A DNA stretch of 64,000 nucleotides, taken from NCBI RefSeq assembly GCF_016862115.1, contig NZ_BOMI01000053.1, forward strand, positions 1-64,000. Reading direction: 5' to 3'. This DNA comes from Paractinoplanes deccanensis. GTDB taxonomy: Bacteria > Actinomycetota > Actinomycetes > Mycobacteriales > Micromonosporaceae. Within the stretch, counting starts at the first letter, position 1, and every line of letters begins with the position of its first letter. Positions 33,301-40,898 of the stretch are shown here, one piece after another. The notes under the pieces are model-generated. The model saw only the letters and a program-made list of their open reading frames with translations, searched no databases and had not been told where the DNA came from. The position numbers were made by a program, and so were the translations under genes.

Positions 33301-34115
33301 TCGTCACCGACACGTACTTCTGGGGACAGGTCGAGCGCTTCGACGAGCAGGGCACGCTGCTCGGCAAGGGCGTCATCCCGATGAACGGATGGGCGTCCGA
33401 CCTCACCTCGGTGCCGTCGCGCCACTTGTCCTGCGGGCCGAGCATGTCCATCGTCGGCGACCTGCCGATCGTCTGCTTCGACCGGGAGTCGCTGAAGGTC
33501 GTCGCCGAGATCCCGACGCCGAAGCCGGGCACGCTCTACTACGGCCTTGCGTACCGCGAGTCGGACGACACCTTCTACCTGGCCGGCGACGGCGGGATCC
33601 GGCACATCGCGGGACTCGGCCACGCGCGGCCGGGCGAGGTGCTCGGCCAGTGCACGCCGAAGGTGCCGTGGACCACGGGCATCGAGCTCAACCAGGAGCA
33701 CGGCGTGCTGTGGAGCATCAACCAGGACAGCAGCGGCGAGGCGATCCGGGCGCTCGACCCGGACACGTGCGCCGAGCTGAGCTGGATGCCGGACCCCGAC
33801 GCGGATCCGCTCAGCGGCGCCGGCCTCACGCTCGACTCGCGCGGCGACGTCTGGACGGTCGGCCAGACCCGGGTTCCCGGGCAGGCGGCGGTCTATCACC
33901 TGTCGGGGCAGCTGCCGGCGTACAGCGACATCCCGTGGCTGACGGCGGAGAACCCGGCGGGCACCGTCGCCGCCGGCGGGAAGGCGCCGCTGCGGGTCAC
34001 CGTGGACGCCACGTCGCTCGCGCCGGGCACGTACCAGGCGACGCTGTTGCTGGTGAGCAACGGGGCGCGGGCGGCCTCGGTGCCGGTGACCGTGTCGCTG
34101 ACCGTACGGAAGTAG
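30387..34115 (+). CDS. Large secreted S8 (subtilisin) serine protease with accessory beta domains
   Basis: A 1242-aa secreted protease. The signal peptide covers about 1-33. A propeptide precedes the S8 domain (about 165-490), with Asp in VVGSLDTGVQFDHP, His in GHGTHTTGTMVG and Ser in GTSMAAPHVAGAV; NNSWGG supplies the oxyanion Asn region. Then come carboxypeptidase-regulatory-like repeats (about 492-565, 575-650 and 815-890), a beta segment with VHTDGYLTLGD (about 690-800), and a C-terminal region (from about 900) that starts with a BACON-like TAEITLSNRGGLPATWD and contains NHL/propeller-like strands. The start is TTG 30387, backed by GAGGAGGAG upstream. It is divergent from the ebo-like operon and may process surface or secreted proteins; no substrate is shown. 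Confidence 0.93.
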   Translation: MSSQRLRWLTGAVAAVLVASAVIAPGTSMALAAPRAFVDPALLRAFGSGDQQTFFVDLADAGRLDGAELDRVQAAQPGRAGRVARTARVYRDKVGHAAETQRGLRELLSARGVAYTPFWISNTIEVTGDAALVRELAARADVSRIALPAVAVTVDPLGATAASGAELPYGLTQIGADKVWDSYGVRGEGVVVGSLDTGVQFDHPALVRQYRGNDGDGTFTHDHNWFDATGTCPTAGVPCDDVGHGTHTTGTMVGDDGAGHAVGVAPGATWIAAKGCQVDGCTEEALLAAGQWMLAPTAADGSDPRPDLSPDIVNNSWGGPDDGNRFYDDIIGSWTAAGIFPVFSTGNDGEYGCDTAGYPAANAQAYAVGAVDRAGTAAYFSSRGAAADGSTRPDIAAPGVDVLSSVPGGGYGLNSGTSMAAPHVAGAVALLWSAQPNLRRDVAATRELLDRTAHDVDDETCGGTAADNNVYGEGRLDAYALVESATGGQHGGVTVTVTAGGGPMAEAKVTLASDVVTRTARTGADGTVELGRVPAGTYTLTVSRFAQLTQRRTLTLAAGADPHVDVDLTAAAPWHAVTGVVRDPAGRGLAGARVRLADETFPGFVTGGDGRFAGQLPEGSYDVVVDYGRWLAPATVAVTVDGDESLDVTLKAKTDEYGYTVTESRSRFTTGGNLVRLTGDDASATARLPFPVTFYGKTYRSVEVHTDGYLTLGDASIDGFRTDLVLDKRSQVHTRTTSAAFEVTWTGALVKGTADRVDVQILLLENGGVTIRFRSVGGRTAAVGIADGGNAFLSYASPADTVSDDIAVTFAVPGAGLVRGRVLDANDREPVAEAAVQVSGGATPVTTKTDADGVWQVQAPAGAATVAISKPAYENAAVPVRVAAAAVRVVDAKLRTPLLSAPRKQSVTVRAGAKATAEITLSNRGGLPATWDAREINSPAPPDGEPGKVLGSFGIGDLYNAYGVDWHDGKVLVTDTYFWGQVERFDEQGTLLGKGVIPMNGWASDLTSVPSRHLSCGPSMSIVGDLPIVCFDRESLKVVAEIPTPKPGTLYYGLAYRESDDTFYLAGDGGIRHIAGLGHARPGEVLGQCTPKVPWTTGIELNQEHGVLWSINQDSSGEAIRALDPDTCAELSWMPDPDADPLSGAGLTLDSRGDVWTVGQTRVPGQAAVYHLSGQLPAYSDIPWLTAENPAGTVAAGGKAPLRVTVDATSLAPGTYQATLLLVSNGARAASVPVTVSLTVRK

Positions 34116-34127
34116 TGCGGTGGCTCG

Positions 34128-35078
34128 TCACAGCCAGTCGTGGCGAGCCACGAAGAAGCCCAGCTGCATGCGGGTTGCGGAGCCGGTGACGTCCATCAGG
34201 TGCCGCAACCTGCGCTGGATCGTGCGCAGCGACATGCCCAGCTGGGACGCCACGGCCTTGTCCGGCAGACCCGACATGACCAGCGACAGGATCTGCCGGT
34301 CGGCCGGGGTGGGGGTGCTCCGGTGGTCGATCTCGTCGGCGGCGGGGGACAGGCGCAGCGGGGTCGCCCTGTCCCACACCTCGCCGAAGAGCGCGGCGAG
34401 CACCTCCACCCACGGGCGGCCCCGCATCACGAACGCCCACGGCTCCGCGGGCAGCTCGCCCGGGCCCGGGAACGACAGCATGCCCACTTGGCCGTCGGCC
34501 ACCGCCAGCTTCGCCGGGACGTCGGCCGCCACCCGCGCCTGCTCGCCGGCGGCCACGCACGCCCCGATCCGCTGCGCCGCCGTCGGCCGTTCCAGGGTGC
34601 GCCGGTCGTACACGATGCGGAACCGCACCCCGCGCTCCAGCAGCTCCATCTCGGTCGGGTTGTCGTGGTAGCCGCCCCGGTACGGCGGCCGGTCGAAGCC
34701 CAGCACCTCCTCCTGGGCGCCGCGCAGGACCTGCTCGAAGACCTGGCCGACCGCCGCCGCGCCGGCGACGACCTCTACCCCGCCGTCCTTGCCCTCGCCA
34801 CCCTGCTGGCTGCGCACCCAGTCGCGCACGCCGAGCCGGGCCTCCTGAAGCTGCCGCATCCGGTCGAGCAGCAGCGAGTCGAGCGCCAGGTCGGGCGGCG
34901 TGAGATGCAGCCGCTCGCCGTCCCAGCCGACCAGCCGATGACGGCGCAGCCCCTCGACCGCCTCCGCCGGATCGGCGCCCAGCGCGGCCGCGAGCTCACC
35001 CACCGTGGTCGCGCGCCCCGTGAGCAGCTCCACGTAGACCCTCTGTTCGAGCTCGGTCAATCCCAGCGAGGCAAGCAC
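34128..35078 (-). CDS. LuxR-family regulator with TrmB-like N-terminal helix-turn-helix
   Basis: A 316-aa cytoplasmic regulator. Residues about 1-60 resemble a TrmB-like winged helix (LGLTELEQRVYVELLTGRAT, VGELAAALGADPAEAVEGLR). The middle (about 90-235) looks like a ligand or phospholipase-D-like sensor fold. Residues about 250-305 are a LuxR-type HTH (TPADRQILSLVMSGLPDKAV, ASQLGMSLRTIQRRLRHLMD). This TrmB-LuxR architecture is common in actinomycetes. It ends 12 bp from the subtilase stop, convergent, and is divergent from the PBP gene by about 200 bp. Its target is unknown. Confidence 0.87.
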   Translation of the reverse strand: MLASLGLTELEQRVYVELLTGRATTVGELAAALGADPAEAVEGLRRHRLVGWDGERLHLTPPDLALDSLLLDRMRQLQEARLGVRDWVRSQQGGEGKDGGVEVVAGAAAVGQVFEQVLRGAQEEVLGFDRPPYRGGYHDNPTEMELLERGVRFRIVYDRRTLERPTAAQRIGACVAAGEQARVAADVPAKLAVADGQVGMLSFPGPGELPAEPWAFVMRGRPWVEVLAALFGEVWDRATPLRLSPAADEIDHRSTPTPADRQILSLVMSGLPDKAVASQLGMSLRTIQRRLRHLMDVTGSATRMQLGFFVARHDWL

Positions 35079-35285
35079 GGGTGAATTCTGGCAGGGGCCC
35101 GCGCGCCGCCACCGAGACGTTTGTCACTCGCCCGGGCCGGGGAAGTGGTGGCCTGGCCGGGGCGACGGCGCTCCCAGGCAGCGTTAAACAAGATCACGTA
35201 GGCTTGCCCGGCCTGTTGCGCGGGGATGGTTCCCTGTGCCGGCGTGTTCGCGGGTTAATCGTCGAGAAAGGTGGTCTGGAGCTCC
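35079..35285. promoter_or_regulatory. Divergent promoter region (LuxR regulator / class A PBP)
   Basis: No gene in this stretch. GTTAAAC at about 35183 and GGTTAATC at about 35253 are AT-rich spots that may serve as -10 elements, but no paired -35 was assigned. TGGAG lies 4 nt before the GTG at 35286. Confidence 0.35.
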
Positions 35286-37418
35286 GTGTCTGTCGCTAAC
35301 CGGACGAAAGACCGTAAGTGGCCCAGCAAGGCCGTTCTGCTGCTCCTCTGCGGGCTCCTCACCGGGGTGGTGGTCTCGGCCGCGTCGTTCCCGGCGTTCG
35401 CGCTCGGCGGCCTGGTCGCCAAGGCCGGCGCCGAGGAGTTCGCGTCGCTGCCGAGCACCATCGAGCAGCAGGCCGCCCCGCAGGTGACGCGGGTCTTCGC
35501 CAACGACGGCAAGACGCAGATCGCCGTGCTCTACGACGAGTTCCGCAGCGACGTGCCGATCACCCAGATCTCGCAGTACATGCAGGACGCCATCGTCGCC
35601 GCCGAGGACCACAAGTTCTACGAGCACAACGGCGTCGACCTCAAGGGCATCGCCCGCGCGTTCGTCAACAACAACAACGGCGGGTCCAAGCAGGGCGCCT
35701 CCACCCTGACCATGCAGTACGTGCGCATGGCCCAGGCGTACGGCGCGAAGACGCCGCAGGAGGCGATCGACGCGACGAAGGACAGCCCGGAGCGCAAGGT
35801 CACCGAGATCAAGTACGCGCTCCAGGTCGAGAAGGACCTGGACAAGAAGCAGATCCTCGAGCGCTACCTCAACCTCGCGCCGTTCGGCAACGGGGCGTAC
35901 GGCATCTACGCCGGCAGCCAGGTCTACTTCAAGAAGACGCCGAAGAACCTGACGATCGCCGAGGCCGCGCTGCTCGCCGGCATGGTCAAGGCGCCGACCG
36001 CGTTCGACCCGACCACCGCCACCGGCTACCCGCAGGCGCTCGACCGGCGCAACTACATCATCGACAACATGGTGCAGCTGGGCCAGATCACCAAGGAGCA
36101 GGGCGACGCGGCCAAGAAGACCAAGCTGGCGCGGACGACCAACCGCCCGGGCAACGGCTGCACCAACGTCGCCAAGAACAACTGGGGCTTCTTCTGCGAC
36201 TACTTCTACCGCTGGTGGATGGAGCAGAAGGCGTTCGGCAGCAACGCGTACGAGCGGGAGCGCCAGCTGAAGACCGGCGGTTACCGCATCGTCACCTCGC
36301 TGGACATCAAGGCGCAGACGGCCGCCCGCACCGAGATCAGCAAGAAGATCAAGGACAGGAACAAGAACGCCGTCCTGATCGCCGCGGTGGAGCCCGGCTC
36401 GGGTGAGGTCAAGGCGCTCGCCGCCAACCGCACCTTCAAGCTCGACAACGGCAGCAACCCGCTGAGCTCGAACCCGCAGACCCGCAAGTACGGCGCGAAG
36501 GCCACCTACCCGAACACCACCAACCCGATCATCACGGGCGGTGGCGACATCAACGGCTACCAGGCCGGCTCGGTGTTCAAGATGTTCACCATGGTGGCGG
36601 CGCTGGAGAACGGGCTCGAGCTGAGCCACTCGATCACCTCGGACTACTTCTACAAGTCCCGCTACCCGGTTGCGTTCAACTCGCCGGCGGCCTGCCCCGG
36701 CACGTCGTTCTACTGCCCGGAGAACGCGTCGAAGAGCGAGAAGGGCACGTTCAACATGTGGACCGGCTTCGGCAAGTCGGTGAACACCTATTTCGTGCCG
36801 CTCCAGGAGCAGGTCGGCGCGGAGAAGGTGGTCGACGTCTCGAAGCGGTTCGGCATGCAGTACCGCTCCACCGACCGTGACCTCATCGCCACCCCGGAGG
36901 CGGCGCACCAGTTCGGCGCCTTCACCCTCGGCGTGACCGCGTCGACGCCGCTGGAGATCGCGAACGCGTACGCCACCCTCGCCGGCGACGGCATGTACTG
37001 CGCGCCGACGCCGATCACGCAGATCTACGCGTCGAACGGCTCGAAGGTGAAGGCCGGCCAGCCGTCGTGCAAGCGGGCCACCACCGCCGACGTGGCCCGC
37101 AAGGCCCTCGACGCGGCCCGCTGCCCGGTCGGCGACCGCGCCCAGCTCGGCAACTGCGCCGGCGCCACCGAGCCGAACGCGTACCGCACGATCAAGCACC
37201 CGATCTTCGGCAAGACCGGCACCACCGACAACGACAAGACGGCGTCGCTGGTGGTGGGCTCGCGCAACCTGGTCGTGGCCGGCTACATGGTCAACCCGGA
37301 CTGGGCCAACCACACCGACCGCATGCCGCACAGCATCGTCAACCCGGTGGTCTACCGCACGCTCGCCGACTACATGGAGGGCCAGCCGAGCGTCGAGTTC
37401 AAGAAGCCGGGAGAATAA
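35286..37418 (+). CDS. Class A penicillin-binding protein (transglycosylase/transpeptidase)
   Basis: A 710-aa bifunctional peptidoglycan synthase anchored by one N-terminal helix (about 15-37). The GT51 glycosyltransferase domain has VAAEDHKFYEHNGVD, KQGASTLTMQYVRMA, RKVTEIKYALQVEKDLDKKQ (the last residues in ILERYLN) and LTIAEAALLAGMVKAPT. The transpeptidase domain has SxxK in AGSVFKMFTM, SxN in GKSVNTYF and KTG in FGKTGTTD. GTG 35286 is chosen because TGGAG lies 4 nt upstream; GTG 35271 is the alternative. The long glycine- and asparagine-rich insert near NNNNGGSKQG is typical of actinobacterial PonA-type enzymes. It acts in cell wall growth and would be a beta-lactam target. Confidence 0.95.
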   Translation: MSVANRTKDRKWPSKAVLLLLCGLLTGVVVSAASFPAFALGGLVAKAGAEEFASLPSTIEQQAAPQVTRVFANDGKTQIAVLYDEFRSDVPITQISQYMQDAIVAAEDHKFYEHNGVDLKGIARAFVNNNNGGSKQGASTLTMQYVRMAQAYGAKTPQEAIDATKDSPERKVTEIKYALQVEKDLDKKQILERYLNLAPFGNGAYGIYAGSQVYFKKTPKNLTIAEAALLAGMVKAPTAFDPTTATGYPQALDRRNYIIDNMVQLGQITKEQGDAAKKTKLARTTNRPGNGCTNVAKNNWGFFCDYFYRWWMEQKAFGSNAYERERQLKTGGYRIVTSLDIKAQTAARTEISKKIKDRNKNAVLIAAVEPGSGEVKALAANRTFKLDNGSNPLSSNPQTRKYGAKATYPNTTNPIITGGGDINGYQAGSVFKMFTMVAALENGLELSHSITSDYFYKSRYPVAFNSPAACPGTSFYCPENASKSEKGTFNMWTGFGKSVNTYFVPLQEQVGAEKVVDVSKRFGMQYRSTDRDLIATPEAAHQFGAFTLGVTASTPLEIANAYATLAGDGMYCAPTPITQIYASNGSKVKAGQPSCKRATTADVARKALDAARCPVGDRAQLGNCAGATEPNAYRTIKHPIFGKTGTTDNDKTASLVVGSRNLVVAGYMVNPDWANHTDRMPHSIVNPVVYRTLADYMEGQPSVEFKKPGE

Positions 37419-37424
37419 CGGGAC

Positions 37425-37449
37425 GTTTGACGGCGGCCTGCCCGGGTAT
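37425..37449 (+). promoter_or_regulatory. SigB/SigF-type promoter before the STAS gene
   Basis: GTTT (37425-37428), a 15-nt spacer and GGGTAT (37444-37449) match the stress-sigma consensus of actinobacteria (GTTT-N14-17-GGGTA). It lies 45 bp upstream of the ATG at 37494. Control of an anti-anti-sigma gene by the sigma factor that it helps release is a known feedback arrangement. Confidence 0.6.
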
Positions 37450-37493
37450 CGCGCACCGACCACCCGGCAGCACGAGATCAACCAGAGGTCGAC

Positions 37494-37817
37494 ATGTCGT
37501 TGGAGTACCGGATCGAACGCGAGTCGGGCACCATCACGGTGGTGCCCGAGGGAGACATCAGCCTCGAGACGGTCGATGTGCTCAGGGAGGTCCTGCGCGG
37601 CACCGTCGAGGCCACCGACAGCGACCGCATCGACGTCGACATGAGCGGCGTCACCTTCCTCGACTCCAGCGGCATCGGCGTCCTGGTCGCGGCCCAGCGC
37701 CTGGCCGCGTCCCGGGGCGCCACCCTGATGCTGCGCGAGCCGACGGCCATGGTCCGCATGGTCCTCGAGATCGCCAACCTCGACGGCATCCTGGTCCGCG
37801 ACCCCGCCAACGACTGA
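37494..37817 (+). CDS. STAS-domain anti-sigma factor antagonist
   Basis: A 107-aa single-domain protein of the SpoIIAA/RsbV type. IERESGTITVVPEGDISLET forms the first strands, and DVDMSGVTFLDSSGIGVLV holds the phosphorylatable Ser (DSSGIG, about residues 58-63). The protein should bind an anti-sigma kinase when dephosphorylated and so free a stress sigma factor. No cognate anti-sigma gene lies next to it. The upstream sequence carries a SigB/SigF-like promoter, and a strong hairpin follows the gene, so it is monocistronic. Confidence 0.93.
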   Translation: MSLEYRIERESGTITVVPEGDISLETVDVLREVLRGTVEATDSDRIDVDMSGVTFLDSSGIGVLVAAQRLAASRGATLMLREPTAMVRMVLEIANLDGILVRDPAND

Positions 37818-37822
37818 CGGAC

Positions 37823-37854
37823 GCGCGCCTTTGCCCCTGTGGGCGAAGGCGCGC
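37823..37854. terminator. Strong stem-loop after the STAS gene
   Basis: GCGCGCCTTTGCCC (37823-37836) pairs with GGGCGAAGGCGCGC (37841-37854) over 14 positions with one G-U pair and a 4-nt loop. It begins 5 nt after the stop codon. There is no U-tract, which is normal for actinomycete terminators. Confidence 0.75.
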
Positions 37855-37896
37855 CGTCATGTCCCCATGGCGGCCGTGGGCGGGGGACGGTAGGCC

Positions 37897-38691
37897 ATGA
37901 CTACCGAGACACTGACCGTTGACGTTGTGGATGAGCACCGGTGGCGGGTTGTCGTCGACAACGGGCCGACCAACCTCGTCACCCCCGAGCTCGTCCGGGA
38001 TCTGCACGCGACAGTGGAGCGGATCGTCGCCGAGCCGGAGCTCAAGGTGGTGGTCTTCGAGAGCGCGAACGAGCTCTTCTGGGTCAACCACTTCGACCTG
38101 GCGCGGATCAAGGACTTTCCGCCGCTCTGGACCGACGCGGTGATCAAGCTGAGCACCGCGCCGGTCGTGTCGATCGCGAAGGTCCGGGGGCGGGCGCGCG
38201 GCGGCGGTGACGAGCTGCTGCTCGCCTGCGACATCCGGTATGCCAGCCGGGAGCGTGCCGTCGTGGGCCAGATCGAGGTCGGCACCGGCATCCTGCCCGG
38301 CGGCGGGGCGACCGAGCGGCTGCCCCGGCTGATCGGCCGCGACCGGGCCCTCGAGGCGATCCTGTCGGCCGACGACTACCCGGCCGAGCTGGCCGAGCGG
38401 TACGGCTGGGTGACCCGCGCGGTGCCCGACGCCGACCTGGACGGCGTGGTCGACGCGCTGGCCACCCGGCTCGCCGGCTTCGACAAGCAGGCCCTGGCCG
38501 CCGCCAAGCGGCAGGTCAACCGGGCCACCCTGCCGCCGGAGGCCGACCTGCACGCCGCGTACCAGGAGTTCCTGGCCTCGCTGAGCTTCCCGGGCTACCC
38601 GCGGCGGCTCGGCGGCCTGCGCGAGCTCTTCGCCCAGCACGGCCCCCGGCTCGAGGTGGACCTCGGCCCGCTACTCGGCGACATCGCGTAG
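37897..38691 (+). CDS. Enoyl-CoA hydratase/isomerase family protein
   Basis: A 264-aa crotonase-fold protein. The oxyanion-hole segments are VVVFESANELFWVNHFDLAR and VVSIAKVRGRARGGGDELLLACDIRYA, followed by VGQIEVGTGILPGGGATERL, with the Glu and Gly residues where catalytic residues occur in hydratases. SANELFWVNHF lacks the usual A-G-D/G core (normally FCAGADL), so activity on a CoA ester is uncertain. The 3' end overlaps the convergent monooxygenase gene by 21 bp. No fatty-acid genes lie beside it. Confidence 0.87.
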   Translation: MTTETLTVDVVDEHRWRVVVDNGPTNLVTPELVRDLHATVERIVAEPELKVVVFESANELFWVNHFDLARIKDFPPLWTDAVIKLSTAPVVSIAKVRGRARGGGDELLLACDIRYASRERAVVGQIEVGTGILPGGGATERLPRLIGRDRALEAILSADDYPAELAERYGWVTRAVPDADLDGVVDALATRLAGFDKQALAAAKRQVNRATLPPEADLHAAYQEFLASLSFPGYPRRLGGLRELFAQHGPRLEVDLGPLLGDIA

Positions 38692-39657
38692 CGCCGGGGC
38701 CACCTCGGTGCCGAGGCGGTGCACGGACGCGCGCACCGCCTCGGCCGGGAGATCGCCCCAGTCGACCAGGGCCTGGACCCGGTCGAACGGCACCGCCTTG
38801 TGCAGCAGCCGCAGCTTCTCGGCGATCTGCTCGCTGGTGCCCACCATGAGGTGACGGTCCGGTCGCAGCCCGTCGGCCCAGGCGGCGGGTGAGACCGTGA
38901 TGCCGGGGCTCTCGGGGCGCTTGGGCCGCAGGAACTCGCGGTAGTGGGGGTAGGCCGCGCGGGCCTCCTCCTCCGTCGCCGTGGCGAGGAAGTGGACCGC
39001 CAGCCCCACCCGGGTGCCGCCGGCGGCCCGGTAGAGGTCGACGAGCCGCCGCAGGTCGTCCGGCGTGCCGCCGATGTAGCCGAGGATCAGCGGGAGGCCC
39101 GCGGCCCCGGCGCGCAGCACGCTGCCGGGGCTGCCGCCCGCCCCGATCCACACGGGCAGCGGCTGCTGCACCGCGCGGGGCACCACGGCGGCCGGCACCA
39201 ACGGTGCCCGGTGCCGGCCCGACCAGGGCGCCGTGTCGCCGTCCCGCAGCCGCAGCAGCAGGTCGAGCCGTTCGGCGAAGGCCTCGTCGTACCGGTTGAT
39301 GTCGACGCCGAAGAGCGGGAACGGGTCGGGGTAGGCGCTGCGGCCCGTCGTGATCTCGGCGCGGCCGCCGCTGATCAGATCGAGCGTCGCGAAATCCTGG
39401 TAGACCCGCACCGGGTCGTGCACGCTGAGCACGGTCACCGCACTCGTCAGCCGGATCCGGCCGGTGCGTGCCGCCACGGCCGACAGCACCGGCACGGGCG
39501 AGGAGACCAGGAAGTCGGGGCTGTGGTGCTCGCCCACGCCGAAGACGTCCAGTCCCACCTCGTCGGCCTGCACGCCGAGCTCGACGATCCGGGCCATGCG
39601 CCGCGCCGGGTCGCCGTGCAGGTCGGTCAGGGTCGAGACGCCGATCTCGATCGTCAT
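38671..39657 (-). CDS. LLM-class flavin-dependent oxidoreductase
   Basis: A 328-aa bacterial luciferase-like monooxygenase using FMNH2 or F420. IEIGVSTLTDLHGDPARR opens the first strand. GLDVFGVGEHHSPDFLVSSP is the flavin-phosphate region, with RIRLTSAVTVLSVHDPVRVYQDFATLDLISGGRAE typical of the family (given here in two adjoining parts, RIRLTSAVTVLS and HDPVRVYQDFATLD). PLPVWIGAGGSPGSV and GTSEQIAEKL follow. The ATG at 39657 overlaps the DUF1579-like stop (ATGA), so the two are one operon under the divergent TetR gene. The substrate is unknown. Confidence 0.92.
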   Translation of the reverse strand: MTIEIGVSTLTDLHGDPARRMARIVELGVQADEVGLDVFGVGEHHSPDFLVSSPVPVLSAVAARTGRIRLTSAVTVLSVHDPVRVYQDFATLDLISGGRAEITTGRSAYPDPFPLFGVDINRYDEAFAERLDLLLRLRDGDTAPWSGRHRAPLVPAAVVPRAVQQPLPVWIGAGGSPGSVLRAGAAGLPLILGYIGGTPDDLRRLVDLYRAAGGTRVGLAVHFLATATEEEARAAYPHYREFLRPKRPESPGITVSPAAWADGLRPDRHLMVGTSEQIAEKLRLLHKAVPFDRVQALVDWGDLPAEAVRASVHRLGTEVAPALRDVAE

Positions 39658-40106
39658 GACCGGGTCGCGGTCTCGTCGTCGACGGTGATCCAGCCGTTGC
39701 CCAGGTCGGTCTCGCCGATGTGGTAGTAGCGGTCGTCGCCCAGGCGGGTGAACGAGTCGCGCAGCGGCAGGCGGTGCCCGCCCATGGTGATGGTGCCCTC
39801 GAAGACGAGGGTGTCGCCCTGCCAGCCCGTCGAGCGCTGGGTGGCGCGGCCGCCGTTGGCGTCGAACCACTCGGCGACGAACTCGCCGGCCTGCTCGTCG
39901 TAGCCCCAGATGTAGCGGGCCGTCAGCGGGTCGGGGTTCTGGTCGGTGGCGACCTCCTCGGTGCGCACGATCGTCCAGTGCCCCCGGTCCTCGCGGCTGC
40001 CGGTGATGACCATCTCGATCGGCTTGCCGGCCCCGAACGGGGTGTCGTGGAACCGGCCCTCGGCCTTCCAGGTGCCGACGAAGAAGTCGAGCTCGTCCAT
40101 GCTCAT
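39654..40106 (-). CDS. DUF1579-like beta-barrel protein
   Basis: A 150-aa cytoplasmic protein with a lipocalin-like beta pattern. It opens MDELDFFVGTWKAEGRFHDT, with the FxGTW motif of DUF1579/heme-binding-like barrels, and continues with GHWTIVRTEEVAT, YIWGYDEQAGEFVAEWFDAN and DRYYHIGETDLG. The family role is not established; members often travel with oxidoreductases, as here. GAGGAG lies 7 nt before ATG 40106 (ATG 40100 is an alternative). It is the first gene of the operon with the monooxygenase. Confidence 0.8.
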   Translation of the reverse strand: MSMDELDFFVGTWKAEGRFHDTPFGAGKPIEMVITGSREDRGHWTIVRTEEVATDQNPDPLTARYIWGYDEQAGEFVAEWFDANGGRATQRSTGWQGDTLVFEGTITMGGHRLPLRDSFTRLGDDRYYHIGETDLGNGWITVDDETATRS

Positions 40107-40137
40107 GTCAGTGCTCCTCAGTGAAGTGGAAGGGGTA

Positions 40138-40177
40138 TTCCGTTTCCGTACGCTAGCCTAAACGGAAGAGGTCTTCC
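40138..40177. promoter_or_regulatory. TetR operator candidate between divergent genes
   Basis: TTCCGTTT (40138-40145) and AAACGGAA (40160-40167) are perfect 8-bp inverted arms with a 14-nt spacer. A second palindrome, GGAAGA-GG-TCTTCC (40164-40177), overlaps the right arm. Both lie in the 92-bp gap between the DUF1579-like and tetR starts, where a TetR dimer would control both. Confidence 0.65.
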
Positions 40178-40198
40178 AAATATTCGGGAGTGTGATCG

Positions 40199-40834
40199 AT
40201 GGCACGACGGGCCGACGCGGAGCGCAACCGGGCGCTGGTCGTCCGGGCGGCGGAGGAGGTCTTCGGCGAGGCCGGGATCGACGTGCCGATGAGCGAGGTG
40301 GCACGGCGGGCGGGGGTCGGCATCGCCACGGTGATGCGCAACTTCCCCGCCCGCGAGGAGCTGATCGAGGAGACGTTCCTCGCCGCGATGAGGGACTACG
40401 CCACGGCGGCCGCCGCCGCGGCCGCCGACCCCGACCCGTGGCAGGGCTTTCGCGGCTTCCTCGGCTACCTCGTGCGGGTGCAGGGCGGCAACCGCGGCTT
40501 CAACCAGGTGCTGACCACCATGTTCCCCGGGGCCGAGCGGCTCGAGGCCGAGCGGCAGGCGGCGCTGCGCGACTTCATCCGCCTGGTCGGGCGGGCCAAG
40601 GCCGCCGGCAAGCTGCGCGCCGACTTCTCGCCGCACGACCTGCCGCTGTTCCTGCTGGCCACCTCCGGCGTCGTGCGGCCCGGCAGCGAGGCCCTCGCCG
40701 TGGCCGGGCGGCGGCTCGTCGCCTACCTGCTGCGCGCCTGCGAGGCCGGCGACACCGAGCCGCTGCCACCCGCGCCGGGCGCGCGCGAGCTCTACCGCGC
40801 GCTCGAAAACAGTTCGCGGGGGCGACCGGCGTGA
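40199..40834 (+). CDS. TetR-family transcriptional regulator
   Basis: A 211-aa repressor-type regulator. The N-terminal HTH (about 5-55) reads RRADAERNRALVVRAAEEVF, IDVPMSEVARRAGVGIATVM, then RNFPAREELIEETF. The C-terminal ligand domain (about 70-190) is helical, with FRGFLGYLVRVQGGNRGFNQ and LPLFLLATSGVVRPG. The ATG at 40199 has GGGAG 8 nt upstream. It is divergent from the DUF1579-monooxygenase operon, with inverted repeats in between, so that operon is the likely target and a small substrate of the enzyme the likely inducer. Confidence 0.93.
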   Translation: MARRADAERNRALVVRAAEEVFGEAGIDVPMSEVARRAGVGIATVMRNFPAREELIEETFLAAMRDYATAAAAAAADPDPWQGFRGFLGYLVRVQGGNRGFNQVLTTMFPGAERLEAERQAALRDFIRLVGRAKAAGKLRADFSPHDLPLFLLATSGVVRPGSEALAVAGRRLVAYLLRACEAGDTEPLPPAPGARELYRALENSSRGRPA

Positions 40835-40898
40835 CCCGTTAGGCCATGGTCGTCGCCGCGGGCGGGCGGGGGACCGGTGGCGTGGTTGTACTCGACTC

